Shown here piece after piece: positions 23,421 to 31,598 of a stretch of 38,036 nucleotides of DNA. The notes under the pieces were generated by a model that was not told the origin of the DNA, did no database searches, and saw only the letters and a program-made list of their open reading frames with translations. The stretch is taken from NCBI GenBank assembly GCA_028065725.1, contig JAPTVL010000150.1, forward strand, positions 1 to 38,036, in the 5' to 3' direction. Within the stretch, counting starts at the first letter, position 1. Each line of letters begins with the position of its first letter. The position numbers and the translations under genes are program-made. The stretch comes from Betaproteobacteria bacterium (GTDB lineage Bacteria > Pseudomonadota > Gammaproteobacteria > Burkholderiales > Rhodocyclaceae).

Positions 23421-24725
23421 TCAACTGTCAAATGCCGCCGTCAGCGCGGCGATCATGTAGGCGGGGTCATGCGCGCCGGCGCTTTCGCGCGCGCTGTGCA
23501 TCGCCCACATCGGCGAACCGACATCGACGCTGGCGATGCCCAGCCGTGCGGCGACGATCGGGCCGATGGTGCTGCCGCAGCCCAGGTCGCTGCGATGGGA
23601 ATACTGCTGGTACGGCACCCCGGCTTGCTCGCAAAGGCCCATGAAGCGCGCCGCGGTTTCCGCCCCGGTGCTGTAGCGCTGGCTGGCATTGGTCTTGATC
23701 ACCGGCCCGCCATTCACCAGCACCTTGTGCTCGGGCTCGTAGGCCGCCGGGAAATTCGGATTGTAGGCATGCGCCATGTCGGCACTGATGAAGAAGCTGC
23801 GCGCCATGGCGCGCCGGCTGTCCTCGCCGTCGAGCCCCAGTTGCAGGCCGATGCGCGCCAGCACGTCGCCGACGAAGCTGCCGCCGGCGCCCGCCGCACT
23901 CTCGCTGCCGACTTCCTCGTGATCGAACAGCGCCGCCACGCAGGTGGCCGCCGGCTGCCGCGTCGCCATCAGCGCGGCCAGCGCGGCATGGCAGGAGGCC
24001 AGGTTGTCCAATTGGCGGCTGGCAATGAATTCCTGGTCCGCGCCCCACAGACAGCCGCCTTGCACGTCATAGGCCGCCAGTTCCCAGCTCAGGATGTCTG
24101 CCGCGTCGCGCTGTGCGGCGCCGGCCAGCAGCGCGCGCAGGCGGGTCCCGCCATCCTCGCCCTCGCCCAACTGGCCGAGGATCAGCGGCAGTTCGGTCTG
24201 CTTGTTGAGCTTCAGGCCCTGCTCATTCACCTCGCGGTTCATGTGGATCGCCAGGTTGGGCAGGCGCAGCAACGGCTGCCCGAAGCGCAGCAATCGTGTC
24301 TGCGGCCCGGTCACTGTACGCAGCACGACGCGCCCGGCCAAGCTCAGGTCGCGGTCGGTAAAGCTGGCCAGGATCGGCCCGCCATACACTTCCACGCCCA
24401 GGCGCAGCAGGCCGTCGCCGCCCAGCGCCGGCTGCGGCTTGACGCGCAGCCCGGGGGAATCGGTATGGGCGCCGACGATGCGGTAGCCGGCTTCCGCCAG
24501 CGGCCGGCTGCCAGTCACGAAGGCGATCAGCGAGGCACCGCCGCGCACCGTGTAATAACGCCCGCCCGACGCAAGTTGCCAGCGCTCGCCCTCCTCCAGC
24601 CGCATGAAGCCCTGCGCCAGCAATCGTTGCTCGAGACTCGCCACCGCATGCCAGGGGCTGGGACTGGCGTCGATGAAGGAGATAAGGTCTTGTGCGGCAT
24701 TGCGGGCTTGGGTTGTCAGAGCCAT
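23421..24725 (-). CDS. apeB: M18-family aminopeptidase (aspartyl aminopeptidase-like)
   Basis: A 434-residue cytosolic metallo-aminopeptidase that removes N-terminal, often acidic, residues from peptides. Metal ligands are visible in order: histidine in GAHTDSPGLRVKP, aspartate in SRQLDNLASCHAAL, the catalytic glutamate pair in FDHEEVGSESAAG, aspartate in ISADMAHAYNPNFP, and histidine in MWAMHSARES near the C-terminus. YSHRSDLGCGSTIGPI is also typical. Length fits the M18 family. The start MALTTQARNAA at 24725 matches homologues as I know them, although the ribosome binding site is weak. The frame remains open far upstream, which is a shadow of high GC. It is placed after the DUF2889 gene with a 161-bp gap. 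Confidence 0.92.
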   Translation of the reverse strand: MALTTQARNAAQDLISFIDASPSPWHAVASLEQRLLAQGFMRLEEGERWQLASGGRYYTVRGGASLIAFVTGSRPLAEAGYRIVGAHTDSPGLRVKPQPALGGDGLLRLGVEVYGGPILASFTDRDLSLAGRVVLRTVTGPQTRLLRFGQPLLRLPNLAIHMNREVNEQGLKLNKQTELPLILGQLGEGEDGGTRLRALLAGAAQRDAADILSWELAAYDVQGGCLWGADQEFIASRQLDNLASCHAALAALMATRQPAATCVAALFDHEEVGSESAAGAGGSFVGDVLARIGLQLGLDGEDSRRAMARSFFISADMAHAYNPNFPAAYEPEHKVLVNGGPVIKTNASQRYSTGAETAARFMGLCEQAGVPYQQYSHRSDLGCGSTIGPIVAARLGIASVDVGSPMWAMHSARESAGAHDPAYMIAALTAAFDS

Positions 24726-24886
24726 GGCGGACAGAGAAGGAAACGGAATGGGTGAAGCATACAAGAGGAGCCCGCCTGGCGCTCGGCATCCTCGTTCAGG
24801 AACGAGACCACGGGGACCTGCCGCGACGGGCTGGTCATCGCTGCCTGCGCAACGGCCTTCGATGAAATCCTTTTCCCTGGGGCCGG

Positions 24887-25450
24887 CTATTCCTTCGGCT
24901 TCACCAACTCGGGATACTCCTGCGCCACCGTCGCCCCATCCTGCCGCCAGGCGTGGCAGCGCCCGATGAAGGCCGGTGCGTTCCTCGGCTCCCAGCGCCG
25001 CGGGTCGGGCTCGATGGCAATCTGACGGCCGATGCGGTCGGGCCATGAAGCCTGCATGTAGGTATTGGCCGCCTGCGTAACCAGTTCGCTGAGGTGGGTG
25101 CAACCGTCCTCGTTGCCCAGCCTTTCCTTCAGTGCCTTCGACAGGCCCGCGCCGATGCGCAGTCCGATCAGCTTGCGGTAGGACGCGTCGACGCCGCCGC
25201 ACATCGGCCAGGGCGCAGTGCGGGTGTCGGCGCGGACATCCTTGATCAGATAGTCGTCGATGACCAGCGTCACCGACATGTCGTGCATGTGTTCGCCGGG
25301 ACGCACCGGCGGCCGCGAGCGGAAGGGCACTTCCTGGCCCTTGAGGTCGGTCACCGTGGCCTCCACTTCGATGCAGCCGTCCTCGAGCCGCCAGGCGCGA
25401 CAGGTGATGGTGCGCGTATGCAGCAGTTTGCGTTCGTCGTTATTTGCCAC
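24887..25450 (-). CDS. DUF2889 family protein
   Basis: A 187-residue protein of the DUF2889 family, of unknown biochemical function. Recognisable blocks are HTRTITCRAWRLEDG near the start, the central MHDMSVTLVIDDYLIKDV (with conserved histidine and aspartates), APWPMCGG, and the C-terminal CTHLSELVTQAANTYMQ. It begins at a GTG preceded by GGAG and overlaps the end of sufU by 11 bp, so it belongs to the same transcription unit. DUF2889 genes tend to accompany acyl-CoA metabolism in betaproteobacteria, which is consistent with this setting but says nothing of mechanism. Confidence 0.85.
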   Translation of the reverse strand: MANNDERKLLHTRTITCRAWRLEDGCIEVEATVTDLKGQEVPFRSRPPVRPGEHMHDMSVTLVIDDYLIKDVRADTRTAPWPMCGGVDASYRKLIGLRIGAGLSKALKERLGNEDGCTHLSELVTQAANTYMQASWPDRIGRQIAIEPDPRRWEPRNAPAFIGRCHAWRQDGATVAQEYPELVKPKE

Positions 25451-25898
25451 GATGGTCTCCGGTGGATGATGCCGCTGCGGCGTTGCGCAGCGCCGCCTGC
25501 AGGGCGCGAAAGGGCAGCAGCACGCATTTGTGCCGGCTGGGATAGGCGCGCGCAGGCTCGAACAGCGCCAGCTCGGGCCACTGGCCCGGCGCCGGCGTAC
25601 CATCGCGCAACAGGTGTTCAAGGGCGTCGGCAGTTGCGGCAATGCCGGCTTCGTCACTGCCCGGCGCACGCTGGCCGACCAGCGAGGCGGCGGCGCGGCA
25701 CAGCAAACAGCCCTTGGTCTGGTGGACGATGGCAGCAATGCGTCCGCCATCAAGCACAACCTGCATGCGCACCCGATCACCGCACAGCGGGTTGTCGAGC
25801 TTCGCTTCGCCAGTGGCGCCGTCCAGTTGGCCCTGGCCATGGGCGGCCTGGGCCATCTGCTTGATGGCCTCCTGGTAGAGGGCGCTGGCCTCGTTCAT
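25440..25898 (-). CDS. sufU: SufU-type iron-sulfur scaffold / sulfur acceptor
   Basis: A 152-residue SufU-family protein that accepts sulfur from SufS. The three conserved cysteines are present in context: NPLCGDRVRM, HQTKGCLLCRAAAS and SRHKCVLLPFRAL, with the aspartate after the first cysteine. These are the zinc ligands and sulfur acceptor of the family. The start ATG overlaps the sufS stop as ATGA, so the two are translationally coupled and probably work as a pair. A sufSU pair without sufBCD is unusual; here it sits inside a molybdenum-cofactor-insertion operon. It may serve sulfuration or cluster supply for that enzyme rather than general assembly. Confidence 0.88.
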   Translation of the reverse strand: MNEASALYQEAIKQMAQAAHGQGQLDGATGEAKLDNPLCGDRVRMQVVLDGGRIAAIVHQTKGCLLCRAAASLVGQRAPGSDEAGIAATADALEHLLRDGTPAPGQWPELALFEPARAYPSRHKCVLLPFRALQAALRNAAAASSTGDHRGK

Positions 25899-27109
25899 GC
25901 CAATGTCCGCTGCACTTCGACAAGGCCGTCGAGCAAGGCCCGGATATCGCCCTCGTCGTTGTAGAGCGCAATGCTGGCCCGCGTGCAGGCCTCGACGCCG
26001 AGCGCCGCCAGCAGCGGCTGGGCGCAATGGTGGCCGCCGCGCAGCGCTAGGTTTTGGCTGTCAAGTACCTGGCAGATGTCGTGCGGATGCAATCCCTCAA
26101 TGTCGAAGGAAACGATAGGTGCCCGCGACGCGGCGGCGGCCGGACCCAGCAGGCGCAGTTGCGGGATGCGCTGCAGACCTTCGATCAGGAGTTCACACAA
26201 CTTCTGCTCGCGGGCGTGAATCTGCGGCCAGTCGAGCGTCATCATCCAGTCCAGCGCCGCCGCCAGCCCGGTGGCTTGGGCGATGGGCGGCGTGCCGGCT
26301 TCGAAGCGCTGCGGCGGCGCGGCCCAGGTCGTGGTCTGCGGCGTGACTTCGGCGATCATGCCGCCGCCGCCGAGGAAGGGCGGCATCGCGGCGAGCAGTT
26401 CGCTGCGGCCATACAGCACGCCGACGCCGCCGGGACCGAAACATTTGTGCCCGGAGAATGCGTAGAAATCCACGCCCAACGCCTGCACGTCCTGCGGTCC
26501 GTGCTGCACCGCCTGCGCACCGTCGAGCAGGACCCGGGCGCCGACCTTGCGCGCGGCGACGACGATGGCGGCGACCTCGGTCCAGGCGCCGGTCACGTTC
26601 GAGCATTGCGTGACCGCAACGAGGCGGCAGCGGCTGTCCATGAGTTCCGGCAGACGCGCGAGGTCAAGTTCGCCGTCGGCGGTGACCGGGATCAGCGCCA
26701 GCTCGATGCCAATCCGCTCGCGCAGCAGCTGCCAGGGCACGAAATTGCTGTGATGCTCGGCGACCGAGATCAGCACGCGATCGCCGGCCTTGAGTGTATT
26801 GCCGAAGGCCTGGGCGACGAGATTGAGCGACGCCGTGGCACCCGCAGTGAATACGATCTCGTCGGCCGATCCCGCGTTAAGGAAGCGTGCCGCGCTTTGC
26901 CGTGCCGCCTCGTAGGCGCTGTCGGCGGCCTCGGCAAGACGATAGGTGCCGCGCATGACATTGGCGCGACTCGTGGTTTCGTGCGCGATCACCGCGTCGA
27001 GCGCCGCACGATGGATCTGCGCCGTCGCCGCGCTGTCGAGATAGTGCAGCCCGGGCGCGGCGGCGAGCAGCGGAAACTGGCTGCGCAACGAGAGAAGGTC
27101 GGCCTTCAT
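25895..27109 (-). CDS. sufS: SufS-type group II cysteine desulfurase
   Basis: A 404-residue PLP-dependent enzyme that removes sulfur from cysteine to give a persulfide. The PLP lysine is in AFSGHKCFGPGGVGVLYG (about residue 222), and the catalytic cysteine is in LALRGGHHCAQPLL (about 362), the short-loop form typical of group II. HHSNFVPWQLL supplies the stacking histidine. The start ATG at 27109 overlaps the preceding gene's TGA by one base; a GTG just before it is less likely. Together with sufU and the xdhC genes it may provide the terminal sulfur of a molybdenum hydroxylase cofactor or its iron-sulfur centres. Confidence 0.92.
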   Translation of the reverse strand: MKADLLSLRSQFPLLAAAPGLHYLDSAATAQIHRAALDAVIAHETTSRANVMRGTYRLAEAADSAYEAARQSAARFLNAGSADEIVFTAGATASLNLVAQAFGNTLKAGDRVLISVAEHHSNFVPWQLLRERIGIELALIPVTADGELDLARLPELMDSRCRLVAVTQCSNVTGAWTEVAAIVVAARKVGARVLLDGAQAVQHGPQDVQALGVDFYAFSGHKCFGPGGVGVLYGRSELLAAMPPFLGGGGMIAEVTPQTTTWAAPPQRFEAGTPPIAQATGLAAALDWMMTLDWPQIHAREQKLCELLIEGLQRIPQLRLLGPAAAASRAPIVSFDIEGLHPHDICQVLDSQNLALRGGHHCAQPLLAALGVEACTRASIALYNDEGDIRALLDGLVEVQRTLA

Positions 27110-28725
27110 CACAGCGGCAGGGATTCCAGTGCAGCCGGCGTGTCGACGTCGGCGAAGATCGCCGCGTCGTCGCAGGCCACGCCGTCGATCCGATCGGCAT
27201 GACGCTGCAGCAATTCGCGCGCGCCGATGTCGCCCTGTACCTGCTGCATTTCGGCGAAGAATTCGCGCGGCCAGAGAATGGGATTGCCGCGCCGGCCTTG
27301 GCTCATCGGCACCACGATGTGGCCGCGCCGCGGATCGAAGGCGGCGACCAGGCGGTCGATGTGCCCGGCATCGATGCAGGGCATGTCGCCGAGCACCACC
27401 ACCACCGCATCGGTGTCGGCCGGCAAGGCCTGCAGGCCGGTACGCAGCGACGAGGCCATGCCCGATTCGTGCGCGGCGTTGTGGGCGAATGCGAGGTCGA
27501 GACCGGCCAGGCTTTCACGCACCGCATCCGCGGCAAAACCGGTGACCACCACCACGCCGGCACAACGCGAGGCCAGCGCGGCGTTGGCCGCGCGCCGTAC
27601 CATGGGCACGCCGCCGACCGGCTGCAGCAGCTTGTTGCTGCCCGCCATGCGCCGGCTGCTGCCGGCGGCCAGCACCAGCGCCGCCACGCGGCGGCCGGGG
27701 GCGATGCGCTGCGCCACGGGTTCCGCCGCATCGGGATCCTCTTCCGCCTCGGGCGCGCTGCGGATCAGGCCGCCGACGCCCATCGCCATGATTTCGGCGG
27801 CGCCCACGGGCAGGCCGGCCAGCATGCGCTGCAGCACCCAGTCGAGGCCGTTGCTGCGCCGCGAGCGAGCGCAGCCAGGCAGGATGATTACCGGCACGGC
27901 GCCGATGCGTGCCAGCAGCAGCATGTTGCCCGGCTCCACCGGCATGCCGAAATGGAGTATCTCGCCACCGGCGGCGACGATGGCGGATGGAATGGTGTCG
28001 GCGCGATCCTTGGGTACCGTGGCGCCGGCGATCATCAGCAGATCGCAGCCGGCCGCCAGGGCTTCGCGCAGGGCCAGTGCCACGGCCTCGCGCTGGTGCG
28101 CGCAGCGTTGCACCAGACCGAGGTGGGAGCCCAGATCCTCGATGCGGCGCCGGCTGCTGGTGACGGCGGTGGCGTAGTTCTTCGCCGGGTCGCCGGGCTG
28201 CTCGGTGACGATCAGCGCAGCGCGCTTTTCGGCATAGGGCAGCAAGCCCAGCGCCCCGCCCTGCCCGGCCTGTTCGCCGCAGCGGGCAATGACATCGGCG
28301 CCCACGGCGAGCGGAATGATCTTGACCGTGGCGACCACCGCGCCGGCCCGCACGGCAGTCAGCGGCGGCAGCGTGGCAACGGTAATGGTCTGGTCGATGC
28401 GATTGATCCGCCCGATGATATCGGCATCGATGGTGACCAGGCCGCGCTGCGTCGCATGCAGGTTGCAGCGCCCGGTGTAGGCGCGGCGGGCGACGATGCC
28501 CCCGCCTTCGAGCAGCGCGGCGACCGCTGCGGCCGCGGCGTCTTCGGCGAGGTCGGTGGCGGCGAGGCGAGCACCGTATACGCTGGCATGGCCGGCAGCG
28601 GCAAGAACCTGAAGGTCGGCGCTGGTGAGACGGCGCCCCTTCTTCATGGCGCCGCTGGCCACGCGCAGGCTGTGCGCCAGCAGCAGGCCTTCGCATTCCG
28701 CCAGCGGGAATTCGCCGAAGATCAT
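27109..28725 (-). CDS. Fusion: molybdopterin-binding (MoeA-like) domain + MobA/MocA-type nucleotidyltransferase
   Basis: A 538-residue two-part protein. Residues about 1-170 begin FGEFPLAECEGLLLAHSLR and continue with a MoeA-like linker. Residues about 180-335 form a molybdopterin-binding domain (CDLLMIAGATVPKDRADTIP, then GMPVEPGNMLLLA and VIILPGCARS). Residues about 345-535 form a nucleotidyltransferase with LVLAAGSSRRM, KLLQPVGGVPMVR and the metal-binding GDMPCID. It probably adds a cytidyl or guanyl group to molybdenum cofactor for xanthine-dehydrogenase-type enzymes, as MocA does. Overlap with xdhC (ATGA) and sufS ties the genes together. The fusion puts cofactor binding and nucleotide transfer on one chain. 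Confidence 0.9.
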   Translation of the reverse strand: MIFGEFPLAECEGLLLAHSLRVASGAMKKGRRLTSADLQVLAAAGHASVYGARLAATDLAEDAAAAAVAALLEGGGIVARRAYTGRCNLHATQRGLVTIDADIIGRINRIDQTITVATLPPLTAVRAGAVVATVKIIPLAVGADVIARCGEQAGQGGALGLLPYAEKRAALIVTEQPGDPAKNYATAVTSSRRRIEDLGSHLGLVQRCAHQREAVALALREALAAGCDLLMIAGATVPKDRADTIPSAIVAAGGEILHFGMPVEPGNMLLLARIGAVPVIILPGCARSRRSNGLDWVLQRMLAGLPVGAAEIMAMGVGGLIRSAPEAEEDPDAAEPVAQRIAPGRRVAALVLAAGSSRRMAGSNKLLQPVGGVPMVRRAANAALASRCAGVVVVTGFAADAVRESLAGLDLAFAHNAAHESGMASSLRTGLQALPADTDAVVVVLGDMPCIDAGHIDRLVAAFDPRRGHIVVPMSQGRRGNPILWPREFFAEMQQVQGDIGARELLQRHADRIDGVACDDAAIFADVDTPAALESLPL

Positions 28726-29429
28726 GCGCCGGTTTCCACGCGCTCGCGCCGATAGCGGACCTGGATCAGCTCGGCGAGGATGGATACCGCGATTTCGGCC
28801 GGCGAGCGGCCGCCGAGATCGAGGCCGATCGGCGAGTGGATGCGGCCCGTCAGTTCGCCCAGTCCGGCGGCGCGCAGGCGTTCCAGGCGCTTTTCATGGG
28901 TGCGCCGGCTGCCCAGCGCGCCGATGTAGAACAGGGCGCTGGGCAGAGCCAGCTCCAGCGCCGGATCGTCGAGTTTGGGATCGTGCGACAGCGCGACCAG
29001 CGCGGTCGCGGCGTCGAGGCCAAGGCGTCCCAGGGCTTCGTCGGGCCACTCGTCGCTGAGCTGCACGCCGGGGAAACGTTCCGCCGAAGCGAAGGCGCCG
29101 CGCGGATCGATCACCACCACCTCGAATCCGGCTGCAGCCGCCATCGGCGCCAGCGCCTGGGCGATATGCACGGCACCGATGATCAGCAAGCGCGGCGCGG
29201 GCACATAGGCGCGCACGAACAAGCTGTCGCCACCGGGCAGCAGTTCGCTGCGCCCGGCGCGCAGCAGATCGCAACACAGGTCCAGTTGCTCCGCGGACAA
29301 CTGCAGTTCGCCGGCACAGGCCTCGCCATCGAGCAGACATTGCGCGCCATCGCCCAGCCGCGTCACCACGGCCAGCGACTGGCGCAGACGGCGCGCCGCG
29401 GCGATCCGCTCCAGCGCCGCGCGCTTCAT
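28722..29429 (-). CDS. XdhC Rossmann-domain protein (separate C-terminal half)
   Basis: A 235-residue protein corresponding to the C-terminal domain of XdhC, the chaperone that holds and inserts sulfurated molybdenum cofactor into xanthine-dehydrogenase-type enzymes. The nucleotide-binding strand-loop reads LLIIGAVHIAQALAP, then VVVIDPRGAFASAERFP, ATALVALSHDPKLDDPAL and FYIGALGSRRTHEKR, all typical. The last segment GLDLGGRSPAEIAVSILAEL is the family C-terminus. The N-terminal half is encoded by the preceding gene, whose TGA overlaps this ATG. A split into two proteins is known in CoxI/CoxF-like systems. Confidence 0.92.
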   Translation of the reverse strand: MKRAALERIAAARRLRQSLAVVTRLGDGAQCLLDGEACAGELQLSAEQLDLCCDLLRAGRSELLPGGDSLFVRAYVPAPRLLIIGAVHIAQALAPMAAAAGFEVVVIDPRGAFASAERFPGVQLSDEWPDEALGRLGLDAATALVALSHDPKLDDPALELALPSALFYIGALGSRRTHEKRLERLRAAGLGELTGRIHSPIGLDLGGRSPAEIAVSILAELIQVRYRRERVETGA

Positions 29430-29749
29430 TCGACCGGCTCGACGAAAACCTGCACCCGGCCACCGCAGGCCAGCCCGACCTGCCAGGCCTGCTCGTCGCT
29501 GACGCCGAACTCCAGCAGCTGTGGGCGGCCCGAGGCCATCACCTGGGCCGCCGCGTCGATTACCGCGCCCTCGATGCAACCGCCGGAGACCGAGCCGATA
29601 AAATGCCCCGCCGCATCGACCGCCAGGTGGCTGCCTTCCGGGCGCGGCGAAGAACCCCAGGTGCTGACCACCGTGGCCAGCGCCGTGGGCTTGCCGGCAG
29701 CGCGCCATTGGCGCAGGGTTTCAAACAGGGAGTCGTCGTCGGTCTGCAT
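29426..29749 (-). CDS. XdhC/CoxI N-terminal-domain protein (separate half)
   Basis: A 107-residue protein equal to the XdhC/CoxI N-terminal domain alone. ALATVVSTWGSSPRPEGSHL and GSVSGGCIEGAVID carry the conserved serine, proline and cysteine positions of the cofactor-binding region. CGGRVQVFVEPVE is the usual end of the domain. I chose the ATG at 29749; the open frame before it lacks family residues. It is the first gene of the minus-strand run and shares a 245-bp divergent promoter region with trpB2. The split arrangement with the next gene reconstitutes full XdhC function. Confidence 0.9.
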   Translation of the reverse strand: MQTDDDSLFETLRQWRAAGKPTALATVVSTWGSSPRPEGSHLAVDAAGHFIGSVSGGCIEGAVIDAAAQVMASGRPQLLEFGVSDEQAWQVGLACGGRVQVFVEPVE

Positions 29750-29823
29750 GGTCGGCTTTCGTCCATTTCGGGCAGCGGGAATTCTCACACGGGCGGGATG
29801 GCAAAAAAACCATCACGCAGGGA

Positions 29824-29898
29824 TTGACATTGGCTTGTTTGTTTGCATACAGTGTACCGTATCCGGTATTGGACTTGCCGACCGACGGCGTATGCAAA
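29824..29898 (+). promoter_or_regulatory. Candidate trpB2 promoter with long-range GCATAC/GTATGC repeat
   Basis: A consensus -35 box TTGACA (29824-29829) is followed after 16 bp by CATACA, a weak -10 candidate. TTTGCATAC (29842-29850) is exactly complementary to GTATGCAAA (29890-29898), 39 bp apart. Between them lies GTACCGTATCCGGTAT with further GTAT elements. The arms resemble the site upstream of the fusion gene at 20621. A dimeric repressor binding both arms is a reasonable reading, not proven. Confidence 0.45.
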
Positions 29899-29994
29899 TG
29901 TTCATTCGTCTTCGTCCCATCCCTGAACCAGGATTGAAGCGTAGCAGGCAATGCAGGTAAAACTGCCCAAGACAAATATCGAGGAGACAGAAAC

Positions 29995-31377
29995 ATGGAT
30001 CAAACCCGCATCGTGCTTGACCAAAGTGAAATCCCGACGCATTGGTACAACATTGCCGCCGACCTGAAGAACCCGCCTTACCCGCCGCTGGGCGGCGACG
30101 GCAATCCGGTCAACCCGGAGCAGATGCTGGCGATCTTCCCCGACCCGGTGCTGGAACAGGAAATGTCGGCCGAACGTTGGATCCCGATTCCCGAGGAAGT
30201 GCGCCAGATCTACGCGCTGTGGCGCCCGAGTCCGCTGTGCCGTGCGCGGCGCCTGGAGCAGATGCTGGGCACCCCGGCCAAGATTTTCTACAAGTACGAA
30301 GGCGTTTCCCCCGCCGGCTCGCACAAGCCCAACTCGGCCGTGCCGCAGGCCTACCTGAACAAGCTCGCCGGCACCAAGCGTCTGATTACCGAAACCGGCG
30401 CCGGCCAGTGGGGTTCCTCGCTGTCCTTCGCCGGCCAGGCCTTCGGCTTGCCGGTCGAGGTCTACATGGTCAAGGTCAGCTACAACCAGAAACCCTACCG
30501 CCGCCTGATGATGCAGACCTGGGGCGGCGACGTGGTGGCCAGCCCGTCGGAGCGCACCAAGACCGGCCGCGACATCCTCGCCGCCGATCCGAACAACCAG
30601 GGCAGCCTCGGCATCGCCATCTCGGAAGCCATCGAAGCCGTCGTCTCGAATCCGGGCAGCAAGTACGCGCTGGGTTCGGTGCTCAACCACGTGCTGCTGC
30701 ACCAGACGGTGATCGGCCTCGAAGCCAAGAAGCAGTTCGAGAAGTTCGGCGAGTATCCGGACATGATGTTCGCGCCCTGCGGCGGCGGCTGCAACTTCGC
30801 CGGCGCCGTATTCCCCTTCCTCGGCGATGCCGCGGCCGGCGACAAGCGTGCGCAGAAGATCCGCATGGTCGCGGTTGAACCCGAGTCCTGCCCGACCCTG
30901 ACCAAGGGCGTGTATGCCTACGACTTCGGCGATGCCTCCGGCTTCACGCCGATGATGAAGATGTACACCCTGGGCCACGACTTCATGCCGCCCGGCATCC
31001 ACGCCGGCGGCCTGCGCTACCACGGCGACAGCCCGCTGATCTCGCAGCTCTACCACGAGAAGCTGATCGAGGCCGTCGCCGTGCCGCAGAAGGCCACCTT
31101 CGAGGCCGGCGTCATGTTCGCCCGCGCCGAGGGCATCATCCCCGCCCCCGAATCGGCCCACGGCATCCGCGCCTGCATCGACGAGGCGCTGCGCTGCAAG
31201 GCCAGCGGCGAACCGAAGACGCTGTTCTTCAACCTCTCCGGCCACGGCCACTTCGACATGGCGGCCTACGAGAACTATTTCTCCGGACAGATGCAGGACT
31301 TCGCCTACTCCGATGCTGACCTTCAGGCCTCGCTGAAGTCGCTGCCGAAAGTGGACTGGCCGCCGAAGGCTGCCTGA
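29995..31377 (+). CDS. trpB2: TrpB2-type tryptophan synthase beta-like protein
   Basis: A 460-residue fold-type II PLP enzyme of the TrpB2 branch. The PLP lysine lies in GSHKPNSA (K111). TETGAGQWGSSLS is the substrate-carboxylate loop, APCGGGCNFAG the phosphate-binding region and NLSGHGHFDM the late cofactor-contact motif that replaces the TrpB1 form. The long N-terminal extension (residues 1-75, WRPSPLCRARRLE) separates TrpB2 from TrpB1. It makes tryptophan from indole and serine, usually without a TrpA partner; none is encoded here. The start has GAGGAG upstream. It is monocistronic, with its own promoter region and a strong terminator, which suggests indole salvage or another beta-replacement role. 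Confidence 0.93.
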   Translation: MDQTRIVLDQSEIPTHWYNIAADLKNPPYPPLGGDGNPVNPEQMLAIFPDPVLEQEMSAERWIPIPEEVRQIYALWRPSPLCRARRLEQMLGTPAKIFYKYEGVSPAGSHKPNSAVPQAYLNKLAGTKRLITETGAGQWGSSLSFAGQAFGLPVEVYMVKVSYNQKPYRRLMMQTWGGDVVASPSERTKTGRDILAADPNNQGSLGIAISEAIEAVVSNPGSKYALGSVLNHVLLHQTVIGLEAKKQFEKFGEYPDMMFAPCGGGCNFAGAVFPFLGDAAAGDKRAQKIRMVAVEPESCPTLTKGVYAYDFGDASGFTPMMKMYTLGHDFMPPGIHAGGLRYHGDSPLISQLYHEKLIEAVAVPQKATFEAGVMFARAEGIIPAPESAHGIRACIDEALRCKASGEPKTLFFNLSGHGHFDMAAYENYFSGQMQDFAYSDADLQASLKSLPKVDWPPKAA

Positions 31378-31407
31378 GTCCCGACAGCAGCCGGATACAT
31401 GGCAATG

Positions 31408-31438
31408 AAGAAGAGGGCCGTGGCCCTCTTCTTTTTTT
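31408..31438 (+). terminator. Strong intrinsic terminator after trpB2
   Basis: AAGAAGAGGGCC pairs with GGCCCTCTTC and the following Ts around a GT turn, and a run of seven T closes it. The stem is perfect. It separates trpB2 from the convergent nuclease operon. Confidence 0.93.
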
Positions 31439-31598
31439 GTGTCGGCAAGCGGCGCGGGACTGGCTTGCGCCGTATGGCTGTTGCGTGCCCTGAACTGACG
31501 CTCGTTCGTAGGGAAAGCAGACGTGCAACGACTGTTCATATGCAGCGTCGTGAAAGATAGAGCGGAGAAGGCGTAGTGCTGCACGCTACGGCGGTAAG

